Assembly (NCBI RefSeq): GCF_022414595.1
Contig: NZ_JADWYO010000023.1
Span: forward strand, 20,553 to 84,552
Source of the DNA: Streptomyces sp. MUM 203J
GTDB lineage: Bacteria > Actinomycetota > Actinomycetes > Streptomycetales > Streptomycetaceae
Reading direction: 5' to 3'
DNA: 64,000 bases
The notes under the pieces: model-generated
What the model saw: the letters and a program-made list of their open reading frames with translations, nothing else
What the model was told of the DNA's origin: nothing
The model's database searches: none
Part shown: positions 35,605 through 45,890 of the stretch, in pieces
How positions within the stretch are numbered: the stretch's first letter is position 1
Layout of the letters: every line of letters starts with the position of its first letter
Program-made: the position numbers and the translations under genes

Positions 35605-36263
35605 GCGGTCGCCCCCTGACGCGGGTGGCGCGCGGCCAGCAGCCGGTGCCGGTGGCACTCCGCCGCCGCCACGGCGACCAGCCGCACCAGCCCCGGACCC
35701 TCGGAGCCGTACCCCGTGCGCGCCGGGTGTCCTGGGGGCCCTGGCGACGACGGGCCCGGGAGCGCAGGCATCCCCGGGAGCGTCGGCTCCACCTCGCGCC
35801 CCGGTACGGGTGCCCGCAGCCATACGGCGGCGCCGGGCACGCCGGGTCCGTCCCATCCTGGGGGAGTAGGCGCGGGAATCCGGCGGTCCGCACCCCGGAC
35901 GGCCAGGTCGAGTCCGACGCCGTTCCACTCGAGCCAGTCGAGCAGCCCGGGCAGCTCCTCGGCGCTGCCCGCGGCCACGAGCAGCCACAGCCGCCCGTGG
36001 CAGCCCGAGAGGGCGACCGGGCCCTGTCCGCCGGGCAGGCGGCGCAGCGTCGCCAGACCTGCCGGGGCCGGCAGGTCCAGGACGTCGAACCGCAGCCCGG
36101 TCGCGAGCTGTGCCGAGGCCGGGTACGGCGCCGGTCCCGCAGCCGGGCCGTCGTCGGCGGTGGCCCAGCCCAACCGGTACTCGTACCACCGGGCGACGTC
36201 GCGGACGTGCGTGCGTACCGCTCCGTCGGGAGCCGGGCGGGGGGCTGGGACGGTGAAGGCCAT
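35583..36263 (-). CDS. SCO3374-like streptomycete protein of unknown function
   Basis: A 226-residue protein recognisable as the family found between lsr2 and clpC in Streptomyces. It has a compact N-terminal part (HVRDVARWYEYRLGW, LRFDVLDLPAPAGLATLRRL, LSGCHGRLWLLVAAGSAEELPGLLDWLEWNG) that recalls the N-terminal region of bifunctional primase/polymerase-like proteins, a Pro/Gly-rich middle and a short helical C-terminus with EC-HRHRLLAARHP. No function is known to me. Tail-to-tail overlap with lsr2. Confidence 0.82.
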   Translation of the reverse strand: MAFTVPAPRPAPDGAVRTHVRDVARWYEYRLGWATADDGPAAGPAPYPASAQLATGLRFDVLDLPAPAGLATLRRLPGGQGPVALSGCHGRLWLLVAAGSAEELPGLLDWLEWNGVGLDLAVRGADRRIPAPTPPGWDGPGVPGAAVWLRAPVPGREVEPTLPGMPALPGPSSPGPPGHPARTGYGSEGPGLVRLVAVAAAECHRHRLLAARHPRQGATAQRLAFS

Positions 36264-36693
36264 GCTCCGGGAACTCCCCGAACGCCCCGAGGGTTACGCA
36301 CAGTGGACAAGTCGTCGCTGGATGTGAGCAGTTCGGAGGGGTGCGGAGGCATCCGGCAGCGCAAGGATGTTCGCCCGTAGCTGAGGCGACGGGGGTGTGC
36401 GGCATGGACTGTCACCGCTTACGGGTAAGACATTCCTAGTGGGGAGGGGCGACACGCTGGTGTGAACGTCTGGACGTTCGCCATCGGCGTACTGCGGGTC
36501 CGGGTATCTGCCTGGCCTGCGGGAACATCGTCTCGCACCATCGGGTTGGAGCAGTTGTCGGCGTTCGGGGTCAGGAGGCCATCGAGGGTGTCGGCAGTTG
36601 GAATGAGCGGTCCCCGCTTGCGGGACTAAGCTGCGGAAGGACAGGGAGGGGACCGACCCCTTACTGCCTGACCGCTCTGAGGAGCGATTAACG
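36264..36693 (+). promoter_or_regulatory. 430-bp promoter region between the SCO3374-like gene and clpC
   Basis: No gene seen. It must drive clpC rightwards and the SCO3374-like gene leftwards. It contains a 7-2-7 dyad (annotated separately), a GTTCGCC-ATCG-GCG sequence at 36476-36489 that resembles, with one base less spacing, the ClgR site reported for Streptomyces clp promoters, and an imperfect dyad GTCCCCGCTTGCGGGAC at 36610-36626. AGGAGCG is the clpC ribosome site. Confidence 0.5.
36464..36479. promoter_or_regulatory. Perfect 7-2-7 dyad in the clpC upstream region
   Basis: GAACGTCTGGACGTTC, 215 bp before the clpC start. Its right half overlaps the ClgR-like GTTCGCC sequence. Probably an operator; the protein is unknown. 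Confidence 0.45.
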
Positions 36694-39219
<2,526 letters not shown>

Positions 39220-39260
39220 CCGCGACGGTGCCGCGCCGGGCGTGAGCCCGTGACCGTGGG

Positions 39261-39301
39261 GTGCCCCCTCGGACCGGATATCCGGTCCGAGGGGGCACTT
39301 T
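39261..39301 (+). terminator. Perfect 38-bp palindromic terminator of clpC
   Basis: GTGCCCCCTCGGACCGGAT is followed at once by its exact reverse complement and then TTTC. The 19-bp perfect stem is among the strongest hairpins in the window. Confidence 0.9.
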
Positions 39302-39628
39302 CATGTCCGGGCCCGGGGCCCTTCCCCGGCTCCCCGCACGGTGACCTGGGCCACCCGGACGCGAAGCGGCGGACAGGGGTTGCGTGACAAGCCGCACAGG
39401 GCATTTCGGACGTACTAGGGAGAATAGTGAGATCACCGGGCCGGGAGTGCCGGATGCGGCAGGTTCCCCGGGTGGTCCGGCGCGGTAGCGGGGATGCCGC
39501 CGCAGGTTGTGCGGGTGGCGGGAGGCGGGCGCCTTGGAGGGTGTGGGTGCTAGCCCCTTTTGGGTGCATATAAGTGGAGGTGTGGGGCTCGGCCCCCGTC
39601 GTCAAGCGGCCGCGTCACATCGGGCGAA

Positions 39629-39647
39629 CTACGACATCATGTCGTAG
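39629..39647. promoter_or_regulatory. Perfect 9-1-9 dyad upstream of the M23 peptidase gene
   Basis: CTACGACATCATGTCGTAG, 125 bp before the start codon. The layout TAC-x-ACA...TGT-x-GTA recalls BlaI/MecI/CopY-type operators, and a BlaI-family gene lies 5.8 kb upstream. The link is inference. Confidence 0.5.
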
Positions 39648-39700
39648 ACGGGGGTGTTTGAGGCGGAGAGGGTGAAGCCGGTACCAAGGATGACCAGACG

Positions 39701-39736
39701 CCCGGCGCAATGAGCGTGAACGTCGCTCGCGCCGGG
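39701..39736 (+). promoter_or_regulatory. Leader hairpin before the M23 peptidase gene
   Basis: CCCGGCGC pairs with GCGCCGGG and GAGCG with CGCTC, separated by a 3-nt bulge, with a TGAACGT loop. It is followed by TCCCTTGTTG, 35 bp before the start codon, so it could act as an attenuator or an mRNA-stability element. Confidence 0.4.
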
Positions 39737-39771
39737 TCCCTTGTTGTCCGGAACCCGGAGGTTTCCCCCGT

Positions 39772-40473
39772 ATGTCGCTGCGTGCCAAGCATTCCGCCCG
39801 TACCACCGTCGTCGCCCTCGCCGCCGCCGGCATCGGGGCCGCGACGGTGGTCGGAGCCGGTGCCACGGCCGCCGCCGCGGCCGAGGCGCGGGTCGCCCCG
39901 CTCACCGTGTCCACCTCGGCCGCCGTCGCCGCGCAGGCCGAGACCATCGCGAAGGCCGCGGAGGCGCAGTCCGCCGCCGCCGCGAAGGCCGCCGCCGTGA
40001 AGGCCGCGGCTGCCAAGGCCGCCGCCGCGAAGAAGGCCGCCGCCGCCAAGGCCGTCGACTGGGTCAAGCCCGTCACCGGCTACAAGCTGACCGCCGGTTA
40101 CAACCAGGGCGGCGCCATGTGGACGAACAAGCACTCGGGCCAGGACTTCGCCGTCCCGGTCGGCACGCCCGTCAAGGCCGTGCACGGCGGCACCGTCGTG
40201 AAGGCCGGCCCCAACGGGGGCGGTGACGGTCCCGCGTACGGCAACGCGATCGTCGTCAAGCACGCCAACGGCACGTACTCGCAGTACGCCCACCTGTCCA
40301 AGATCAACGTGAAGCCGGGCGCGAAGGTCAAGACCGGCCAGGTCATCGCCCTCTCCGGCAACACCGGCAACTCCTCCGGCCCGCACCTGCACTTCGAGAT
40401 CCGTACGACCCCGAACTACGGCTCCTCGGTGAACCCGGCGGCGTTCCTGCGCACCGAGGGCGTGCTGATCTGA
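39772..40473 (+). CDS. Secreted M23-family peptidoglycan peptidase
   Basis: Residues 1-38 form a signal peptide ending near AAAAAEAR. An Ala/Lys-rich heptad region follows (about 50-95), then the LytM/M23 domain with zinc ligands H121-x3-D125 and H207 in H205-L-H207. It cuts peptide bridges in peptidoglycan. 233 residues. It is convergent with cseC, only 19 bp apart, placing a wall hydrolase next to the envelope-stress operon, and has a long structured leader. Confidence 0.93.
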   Translation: MSLRAKHSARTTVVALAAAGIGAATVVGAGATAAAAAEARVAPLTVSTSAAVAAQAETIAKAAEAQSAAAAKAAAVKAAAAKAAAAKKAAAAKAVDWVKPVTGYKLTAGYNQGGAMWTNKHSGQDFAVPVGTPVKAVHGGTVVKAGPNGGGDGPAYGNAIVVKHANGTYSQYAHLSKINVKPGAKVKTGQVIALSGNTGNSSGPHLHFEIRTTPNYGSSVNPAAFLRTEGVLI

Positions 40474-40492
40474 CCCGGTCGGCCTCCTGGGG

Positions 40493-41827
40493 TCACCCCT
40501 TGCCGGGGAACGTCAGGACCGGGAAGCTTCCCGTGTTCGTCGGGGCGTGTTCGGGAAGCCACAGGACCGCGATGGCGCCCCCGGCCTCCTCTTCCGCGGC
40601 CCGGCCCTCCGGCGCCGCGTTGCGGAAGGTGAGCCGGGCGCCCAGTACCCGGGCCTGACCCGCCGCGATCGTCAGCCCCAGCCCGTGGCCGGCGCCCGCC
40701 CGGTCGCTGGCACCGGTACGGAAGCGGCTCGGCCCCTCGCGCAACAGCGCCTCCGGGAACCCGGGGCCGTGGTCGCGGACCCGCAGGACCCGCCCCTCCA
40801 CCGTCACCTCGACGGGGCCCCGTCCGTACTTCGCGGCGTTGGTCAGAAGGTTGCCGAGGATCCGTTCCAGGCGCCGCGGGTCGGTGTTCACCCACGACTC
40901 GTGCACCACCCGCACCTCGGCGTCCGGATTCAGCACCGTCACCCGGCGGCTGACGAACTCGCCCAGGGCGATCTCCTGAAGCTCGGCCCGTTCGGACGCG
41001 CTGTCCAGCCGCGCCACCTCCAGGACGTCCTCCACCAGGGTCCGCATCGCCCGCGCCCTGTCCCGTACCAGCTCGGTCGGGCGGCCGGGCGGCAGCAGTT
41101 CGGCGGCCGTGAGCAGCCCCGTCACCGGGGTGCGCAGTTCGTGCGCGATATCGGCGGTGACCCGGCGTTCCGCCTCGATCCGTTCGTTCAACGCGTCCGT
41201 CAGCGCGTCGATGGCCCGGGCCAGCTCGTCCGTCTCGTCCCGTACGACTCCGCCGATGGCCTCCCTGACCCGGACGTCGGTGTTGCCCTGCGCGACCTTC
41301 CCGGCGGCGGTGGCCGCCTTGCGCAGACGGCGGGAGAGCCGGGCGCCGATCAGCACCCCGAGCGCGGAGCCGCCGAAGACGACGGAGACCGAGCCGACGG
41401 TCAGCGCCTCGTCGAGCCGCTTCATGATCGTCGCGCTGCGGTCGGGGTACGGGTTGTGGAGCGACAGCACCTCGCCGTTGCCCAGCGGCACCGCCGCCCA
41501 GATCTCCGGCGCCTCGCGGCCTGCCTTGGGCTGCACGTACGTCGCGTACCGCCGCTCCTGCATCAGCCTGTGCAGCTCGGGCGGCAGGCCGGAGTCGTTG
41601 AGCTTCGCGCCCCACTTGGGCTTCTGGTCCTTGGGCTTGGACAGCTCGTACCAGCGCTGGGCCAGCTTGAGCCGCTCCAGCTGCACGTCACGGGCACTGT
41701 CCAGCATGGAGACGCGTGCGGCGTTGTGGACGATCAGACTGAGCGTGACCGCGACCAGGGCGCCCACGGCCGCGATGGCGATGGCGATCTTCCATCGCAC
41801 ACCGGTGCGGAGGGCGGGCTGCTTCAT
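40493..41827 (-). CDS. cseC: Sensor histidine kinase CseC
   Basis: Membrane sensor of the SigE cell-envelope stress system. TM1 is at about residues 12-34, an external sensor region runs to about 135, TM2 (VGSVSVVFGGSALGVLIGA) leads to HAMP, and the phospho-acceptor is in RRVTADIAHELRTPVTGL. The ATP domain shows NLLTNAAKYG, DHGPGF and GLGLTI. It phosphorylates CseB when wall synthesis is disturbed. ATG 41827 (MKQPALRTG). A 234-bp gap separates it from cseB, unusually long for this operon. Last gene of sigE-cseABC. Confidence 0.92.
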   Translation of the reverse strand: MKQPALRTGVRWKIAIAIAAVGALVAVTLSLIVHNAARVSMLDSARDVQLERLKLAQRWYELSKPKDQKPKWGAKLNDSGLPPELHRLMQERRYATYVQPKAGREAPEIWAAVPLGNGEVLSLHNPYPDRSATIMKRLDEALTVGSVSVVFGGSALGVLIGARLSRRLRKAATAAGKVAQGNTDVRVREAIGGVVRDETDELARAIDALTDALNERIEAERRVTADIAHELRTPVTGLLTAAELLPPGRPTELVRDRARAMRTLVEDVLEVARLDSASERAELQEIALGEFVSRRVTVLNPDAEVRVVHESWVNTDPRRLERILGNLLTNAAKYGRGPVEVTVEGRVLRVRDHGPGFPEALLREGPSRFRTGASDRAGAGHGLGLTIAAGQARVLGARLTFRNAAPEGRAAEEEAGGAIAVLWLPEHAPTNTGSFPVLTFPGKG

Positions 41828-42061
41828 GGGGTGGGGTCCTGTCGTGGGCGGCGGGGTGGCGCGCTGCCGGGCCGGGGCGGCGGCCCCGGGGGATGCGGCA
41901 GGGGCGATGTGACAAGGGTCCTGTCGCGGACGGCGGGGCGGCGGAGGGAGCACCGACCCGGCCCGCGCGGCCCGGGGGCACGGCAGAGGGCCGGCCTGGA
42001 CTGCGGTGTCCGCAGAGGCCGCCCGCGCGGTGCGCCCCGGCCCGCACGGCGCGTACGCGTG

Positions 42062-42766
42062 TCAGGGCTTGAGCTTGTAGCCGAAGCCGCGGACCGTTTC
42101 GACGCGGTCCTGGCCGATCTTGGCACGCAGCCGCTGCACATGGACGTCCACGACCCGGGTGTCGCCGCCCCAGCCGTAGTCCCAGACCCGCTCCAGCAGC
42201 TTGTCCCGCGACAGCACCGTGCCCGGCGCGGAAGAGAACTCCAGCAGCAGCCGCATCTCCGTCGGCGTCACCGCCACCGGGGCTCCCGCTCTGCGGACCT
42301 CCATGCCCTCCGTGTCGACCTCCAGGTCGCCGAAGACCAGCAGCCCGCGCTCGGCCTGCCCGCGCCCTGCCGGGTCCGGGTTCTCCGGGCCGCCGGCGTG
42401 CCCGAAGCGGCGCAGCACCGCCCGGATCCGGGCGACCAGCACGGCACCGTCGAACGGCTTCGTGACGTAGTCGTCCGCGCCCGCCTCCAGGCCCAGCACC
42501 ACGTCGATCGAGTCGGCCCGCGCCGACAGCATGATCACCGGCACGGTCGACTCGTCGCGGATCCGGCGGCACAGGCTCACCCCGTCCATGCCGGGCAGCA
42601 TCACGTCCAGCAGCGCGATGTCCGGCCGGTCCGCCCGGAACGACTCCAGCCCGGACAGCCCGTCCGGCATCGCCGTCACCGTGAAGCCGTCCCGCTCCAG
42701 GGCGAGCTGGGTGGCCTCCCGGATGACGTCGTCGTCCTCGACGAACAGCACATGAGTCTCCGCCAT
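42062..42766 (-). CDS. cseB: Response regulator CseB, OmpR family
   Basis: Activates the sigE promoter when phosphorylated by CseC. Receiver domain with phospho-acceptor Asp in DIALLDVMLPGMDG and Lys in DDYVTKPFDG; C-terminal winged helix with TPTEMRLLLEFSSAPGTVLSRDKLLERVW and GDTRVVDVHVQRLRAKI. 234 residues, typical. A Gly/Pro linker joins the domains. cseA lies 19 bp upstream. Confidence 0.94.
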   Translation of the reverse strand: MAETHVLFVEDDDVIREATQLALERDGFTVTAMPDGLSGLESFRADRPDIALLDVMLPGMDGVSLCRRIRDESTVPVIMLSARADSIDVVLGLEAGADDYVTKPFDGAVLVARIRAVLRRFGHAGGPENPDPAGRGQAERGLLVFGDLEVDTEGMEVRRAGAPVAVTPTEMRLLLEFSSAPGTVLSRDKLLERVWDYGWGGDTRVVDVHVQRLRAKIGQDRVETVRGFGYKLKP

Positions 42767-42785
42767 GCCGTGTTCTCTCCCGCCG

Positions 42786-43895
42786 TCAGTTCCCGTCCGG
42801 GGCGGTCGGCACGGGACCGCCGAGGTCGCCGCCGACCGCCTTGTTGTACTCGGTCTGCACGAGGTCGTGCTGGGTGAACCTGTCGCTCGTCCACCTGAAG
42901 GTGATCACATCCTCCCCGGAGGGATAGGCGACAGGGTCGTCCCGCTCGTACCGCTGCTTGGTGACGATCAGGTCGCCGCGGTCGATCGTCGAGTAGACGG
43001 CGGGCTCCTCCAGCGTGAAGACGTTCTCGTAGCCGCGCTCGCCATCCTCGCTCGGGCGGTACACGTACGTTCCAATCCCGACGGCGTCGCCGCAGGTCAG
43101 GACGTTCACGACGACATCGGGCGCGCCGGTGTCGGTGAGGTTCCCGTATGAGGTGTCGACCGGGTAGACATCGGCGGCGCACGGCTTCAGGTCGGCCTTG
43201 ACGCGGTCGCTGACCTTCGGGTCGTCCTTGATGAGCCGTACCGCGTCGACCCGCTTCAGCGTCGGGGAGGCGGACGCGGCGGGGACCGGGGCGGCCATGC
43301 CGGGGGCGCCCTGGTCGGTCGGGGCGGGGCCCGCGTCACGGGCGCCGGTGCCGCCGGTGGAGCATGCGGCGGTCGCGAGCAGTCCGAGGGCGGCGAGCCC
43401 GGCCGCCATCGCGCCGGACCCCACCGTCCACATCCGTCGCCGCGCCGGTGCGCTCCGCGGACCGCCGGCTCCCGGGCTGAACGGCTCCGAGCCGTGCGGC
43501 TCAGCCGCGCCGCGCGAGCCGCGAGACCGGGCGAAGCCCGCCGTCGGCACGCGCCCCCCGAGGCGAGGGAGTCCGGCTCCGCCGGGCACGGCGCCCAAGA
43601 CGGTGGCCGGGCGGGGCGTGTCCGGGTCCGTGCCGCCGGTGCGGCCGTCGGCGGGCAGGGAGGATCCGCCCTGCCCGCCGACGGATCCGGGTGCCCCGCC
43701 GCTGCGCGCACCCGCGGCGAGGCCACGCATGCCCGCGGGAGCGGCCCCGCAGCCGGAGCCGTGGCCTCCCGGACGCGTGCCGTCGCACCCCGGTGCGGAA
43801 CCGTCGGCCGCCGCGCCCGAGGGCCCCGGGCCCTGAGGGCCGGGGCCCTCGTCGAGGCCGTCGCCGTTCTCGCGTCTGCCGTTCAGGCCGCGCAC
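42786..43895 (-). CDS. cseA: CseA, membrane/lipoprotein modulator of the SigE system, with uncertain start
   Basis: CseA is an extracytoplasmic lipoprotein that dampens the CseBC response. The conserved C-terminal 190 residues (LKRVDAVRLIKDDPKV, CAADVYPVDTSYGNL, VLTCGDAVGIGTYVYRPSEDGERGYENV) are clear, preceded by a hydrophobic segment GAMAAGLAALGLLATAAC. Two starts are possible. GTG 43895 has GGAGCAGGAGCG upstream and overlaps sigE by 13 bp but puts 154 disordered Gly/Pro/Arg residues before the signal. ATG 43433 gives a 215-aa lipoprotein with the signal at its end but has a poor ribosome site. GC at third positions stays high throughout the extension. Confidence 0.82.
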   Translation of the reverse strand: MRGLNGRRENGDGLDEGPGPQGPGPSGAAADGSAPGCDGTRPGGHGSGCGAAPAGMRGLAAGARSGGAPGSVGGQGGSSLPADGRTGGTDPDTPRPATVLGAVPGGAGLPRLGGRVPTAGFARSRGSRGAAEPHGSEPFSPGAGGPRSAPARRRMWTVGSGAMAAGLAALGLLATAACSTGGTGARDAGPAPTDQGAPGMAAPVPAASASPTLKRVDAVRLIKDDPKVSDRVKADLKPCAADVYPVDTSYGNLTDTGAPDVVVNVLTCGDAVGIGTYVYRPSEDGERGYENVFTLEEPAVYSTIDRGDLIVTKQRYERDDPVAYPSGEDVITFRWTSDRFTQHDLVQTEYNKAVGGDLGGPVPTAPDGN

Positions 43896-44674
43896 CGCTC
43901 CTGCTCCCGTCCGTAACGACGTCCGTTCGTACGCTCCCCACGCACCGCGCGGGACACGGGCAGCGCCCGCACCGTGCCCATCGGGCGGCCCGCGCGCTCC
44001 GGTGCGCCCTGGGCCGGAACGCGGGGCCGGGCCTGGGCCGGAACGCGGGGCTGGGCCTGGGCCGGAACGCGGGGCCGGGCCTGGGCCGGAACGCGGGGCT
44101 GGGCACGGTTCTGTGACCGTTCCTCGTCCCGCGACCGCTCCTTCGCCTTCGCCACCAGCGCCGAGTGCGCCGCGTACGAGTCGATGCTCCGGCTCTCCAG
44201 CTCGTGGCGCAGACGGGCCAGCGCCCGGTGCAGCGTGCTCTTCACCGTACCGGTCGACATGCCGAGTGCCGCCGCCGTCTCCTCGGTGCTCATCTGCTCC
44301 CAGTGCCGCAGCACGACGACGCTGCGCTGCTTCGGTGCCAGCACCTTCAGTACGTCCATCAGCAGCGCCCGGTCCGCGTGCTGCTCGGTCGCGTCGTCGA
44401 CGGACGCGTCCGGCAGCTGCTCGGTGGGCACCTCCTCCAGCTTGCGGGCCCGCCACCACTCGGTACGGGTGTTGATCATGACTCGCCGCAGGTACGCGTC
44501 CGCGAGGTTCTTGTCGGCGATGCCGTCCCAGCGCCCGTACGTCCGCGCCAGCGCCGTCTGCAGCAGGTCCTGCGCGTCCACAGGGTCCGGCACCAGCCGC
44601 CGGGCGCTGCGCAGCAGGGCGTCGTGCCGAGCGCGTACGTACTCCTCGAATCCGAGCGCCTCGTCGTGCGACAT
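43883..44674 (-). CDS. sigE: RNA polymerase ECF sigma factor SigE
   Basis: Directs transcription of cell-envelope genes under wall stress. Region 2 is visible in FEEYVRARHDALLRSARRLVPDPVDAQDLLQTALARTYGRW and DAYLRRVMINTRTEWWR; region 4 in LAPKQRSVVVLRHWEQMSTEETAAALGMSTGTVKSTLHRAL. The first 180 residues match my recollection of S. coelicolor SigE closely, but this protein goes on to 263 residues with a basic Pro/Arg/Gln tail that includes four 8-residue repeats. It heads the sigE-cseABC operon; the 228 bp upstream should hold the CseB-dependent promoter. Confidence 0.95.
   Translation of the reverse strand: MSHDEALGFEEYVRARHDALLRSARRLVPDPVDAQDLLQTALARTYGRWDGIADKNLADAYLRRVMINTRTEWWRARKLEEVPTEQLPDASVDDATEQHADRALLMDVLKVLAPKQRSVVVLRHWEQMSTEETAAALGMSTGTVKSTLHRALARLRHELESRSIDSYAAHSALVAKAKERSRDEERSQNRAQPRVPAQARPRVPAQAQPRVPAQARPRVPAQGAPERAGRPMGTVRALPVSRAVRGERTNGRRYGREQERCAA
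44011..44106 (-). repeat. 24-bp minisatellite, four copies, inside sigE
   Basis: Units starting GGGCCGGAACGCGGGG (top strand) recur every 24 bp, alternating CC/CT at one site. They encode PRVPAQA(R/Q) repeats at about residues 190-222 of SigE. In-frame copy changes would lengthen or shorten the tail without breaking the gene. Confidence 0.85.
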
Positions 44675-44902
44675 CCCGAACCGCCTCCGTTCCCCGTGAC
44701 CCCGTGTACCTGCCGGTCAGCAGGCCTTCGCTTCTCTGGTGTCAGTCCCCTTGAGCCAGGCTTCGTGAGGCCCTGCTCGCTGACACCACGAGAAACTACG
44801 GAGGTGTTGTCACGGGGCTGTCCGCACCACCCCTCGGCGGACGCACGGCTACCCATCGGTTGTGTAACGAGCCTGTCCGGACCCGTGCACAAACCGTGCG
44901 GG

Positions 44903-45847
44903 TCAGCTCCCCGGCAGCTGGTACAGCCCGTCTGCCAGCGGTTCCACCAGCCCGTCCGCCACCAGCCCGTCCAGGGCCCGCGCACGCTGCACCGGTTCGT
45001 CCCACACCACGTCCAGCGCTGCCTGCGGCACGGGCCCGGCCGCGTCCCGCAGCACGGCCAGCAGCCGCCCCCGCACCTGGCGGTCGGTTCCCGCGTAGCT
45101 CTGGCCGCGCCGGGGCGGGCCGTCGTGCGCGGGCTTCCCGGCCAGCCGCCAGGCGCATTCCCGGGCGATCGGGCAGCGCCCGCAGTCCTCGTTCCTGGCC
45201 GTGCACACCAGAGCGCCCAGCTCCATGGACGCCGCCGCCCAGCGCGCCGCTGCCGCCTCGTCGTCCGGCAGCAGGGCACGGGCGAGACGCCGCTCGGCGG
45301 CGGTGGTCGCGTTCGGCGGGTACTGCACCCCGGTCACCGCCCGCGCGAACACCCGCCGCACGTTCGTGTCCAGCACGGGGTGCCGCTGCCCGTACGCGAA
45401 CGACGCCACCGCCGCGGCCGTGTACTCCCCGATCCCGGGCAGCGCCAGCAGCTGTGCGTGCTCCTTCGGCACGTCGCCGCCGTGCCGCTCCGTTATCGCG
45501 ACGGCCGCGCCGTGCAGGCGCAGTGCCCGGCGCGGGTAGCCGAGCCGCCCCCACGCACGGACCGCCTCACCGGGCGCCTCGGCTGCCAGGGCGGCGGGCC
45601 GGGGCCAGCGCGCGAGCCACTGCTCGTACACGGGCCGGACCCGGCTGACGGGGGTCTGCTGGAGCATGAACTCGCTGACCATCACACCCCAGGCCCCGGC
45701 GTCCGGGCGGCGCCAGGGCAGATCGCGGGCGTGCGCCTCGAACCAGGCGAGGACGGGGGAGTGGAGCAGTTCCCCGTCGGGCCCCGTGTCGGCGGGCGCG
45801 GGGGAGACGGGGCTGTCGGGCGCGGAAGGAGTCTCGGTCGCAGTCAT
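44903..45847 (-). CDS. mutY: A/G-specific adenine glycosylase MutY
   Basis: Removes adenine mispaired with 8-oxoguanine. The catalytic Glu59 lies in SEFMLQQTPV, the helix-hairpin-helix in LPGIGEYTAAAV and catalytic Asp160 in VLDTNVRRV. The 4Fe-4S ligands are C215-x6-C222-x2-C225-x5-C231. After the cluster only about 80 residues remain; they read as a winged helix (GRLLAVLRDAAGPVPQAALDVVW...) rather than the NUDIX-like 8-oxoG-recognition domain of E. coli MutY, a form I believe is common in actinobacteria. 314 residues. Confidence 0.93.
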   Translation of the reverse strand: MTATETPSAPDSPVSPAPADTGPDGELLHSPVLAWFEAHARDLPWRRPDAGAWGVMVSEFMLQQTPVSRVRPVYEQWLARWPRPAALAAEAPGEAVRAWGRLGYPRRALRLHGAAVAITERHGGDVPKEHAQLLALPGIGEYTAAAVASFAYGQRHPVLDTNVRRVFARAVTGVQYPPNATTAAERRLARALLPDDEAAAARWAAASMELGALVCTARNEDCGRCPIARECAWRLAGKPAHDGPPRRGQSYAGTDRQVRGRLLAVLRDAAGPVPQAALDVVWDEPVQRARALDGLVADGLVEPLADGLYQLPGS

Positions 45848-45890
45848 CGCAGTCCGATCCTGACACGTTCCGCCGACGAAACCGGCGCGC

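Larger units (their letters stand above)
39302..39771 (+). promoter_or_regulatory. 470-bp upstream region and leader of the M23 peptidase gene
   Basis: No gene seen. It holds a possible -10-like GCATATAAGT near 39568, a 19-bp dyad, a leader hairpin and the GGAGG ribosome site at about 39757. Because such peptidase genes are often controlled by c-di-AMP riboswitches in streptomycetes, I looked for the conserved blocks of that element and did not find them. Confidence 0.5.

Noticed and set aside
39302..39771. c-di-AMP (ydaO-type) riboswitch upstream of the M23 peptidase
   Set aside because: Expected for this gene class, but the conserved GTCAGCTAACC-like and GGGGAA/GGGTGAATC blocks are not found; only a bulged hairpin is seen.
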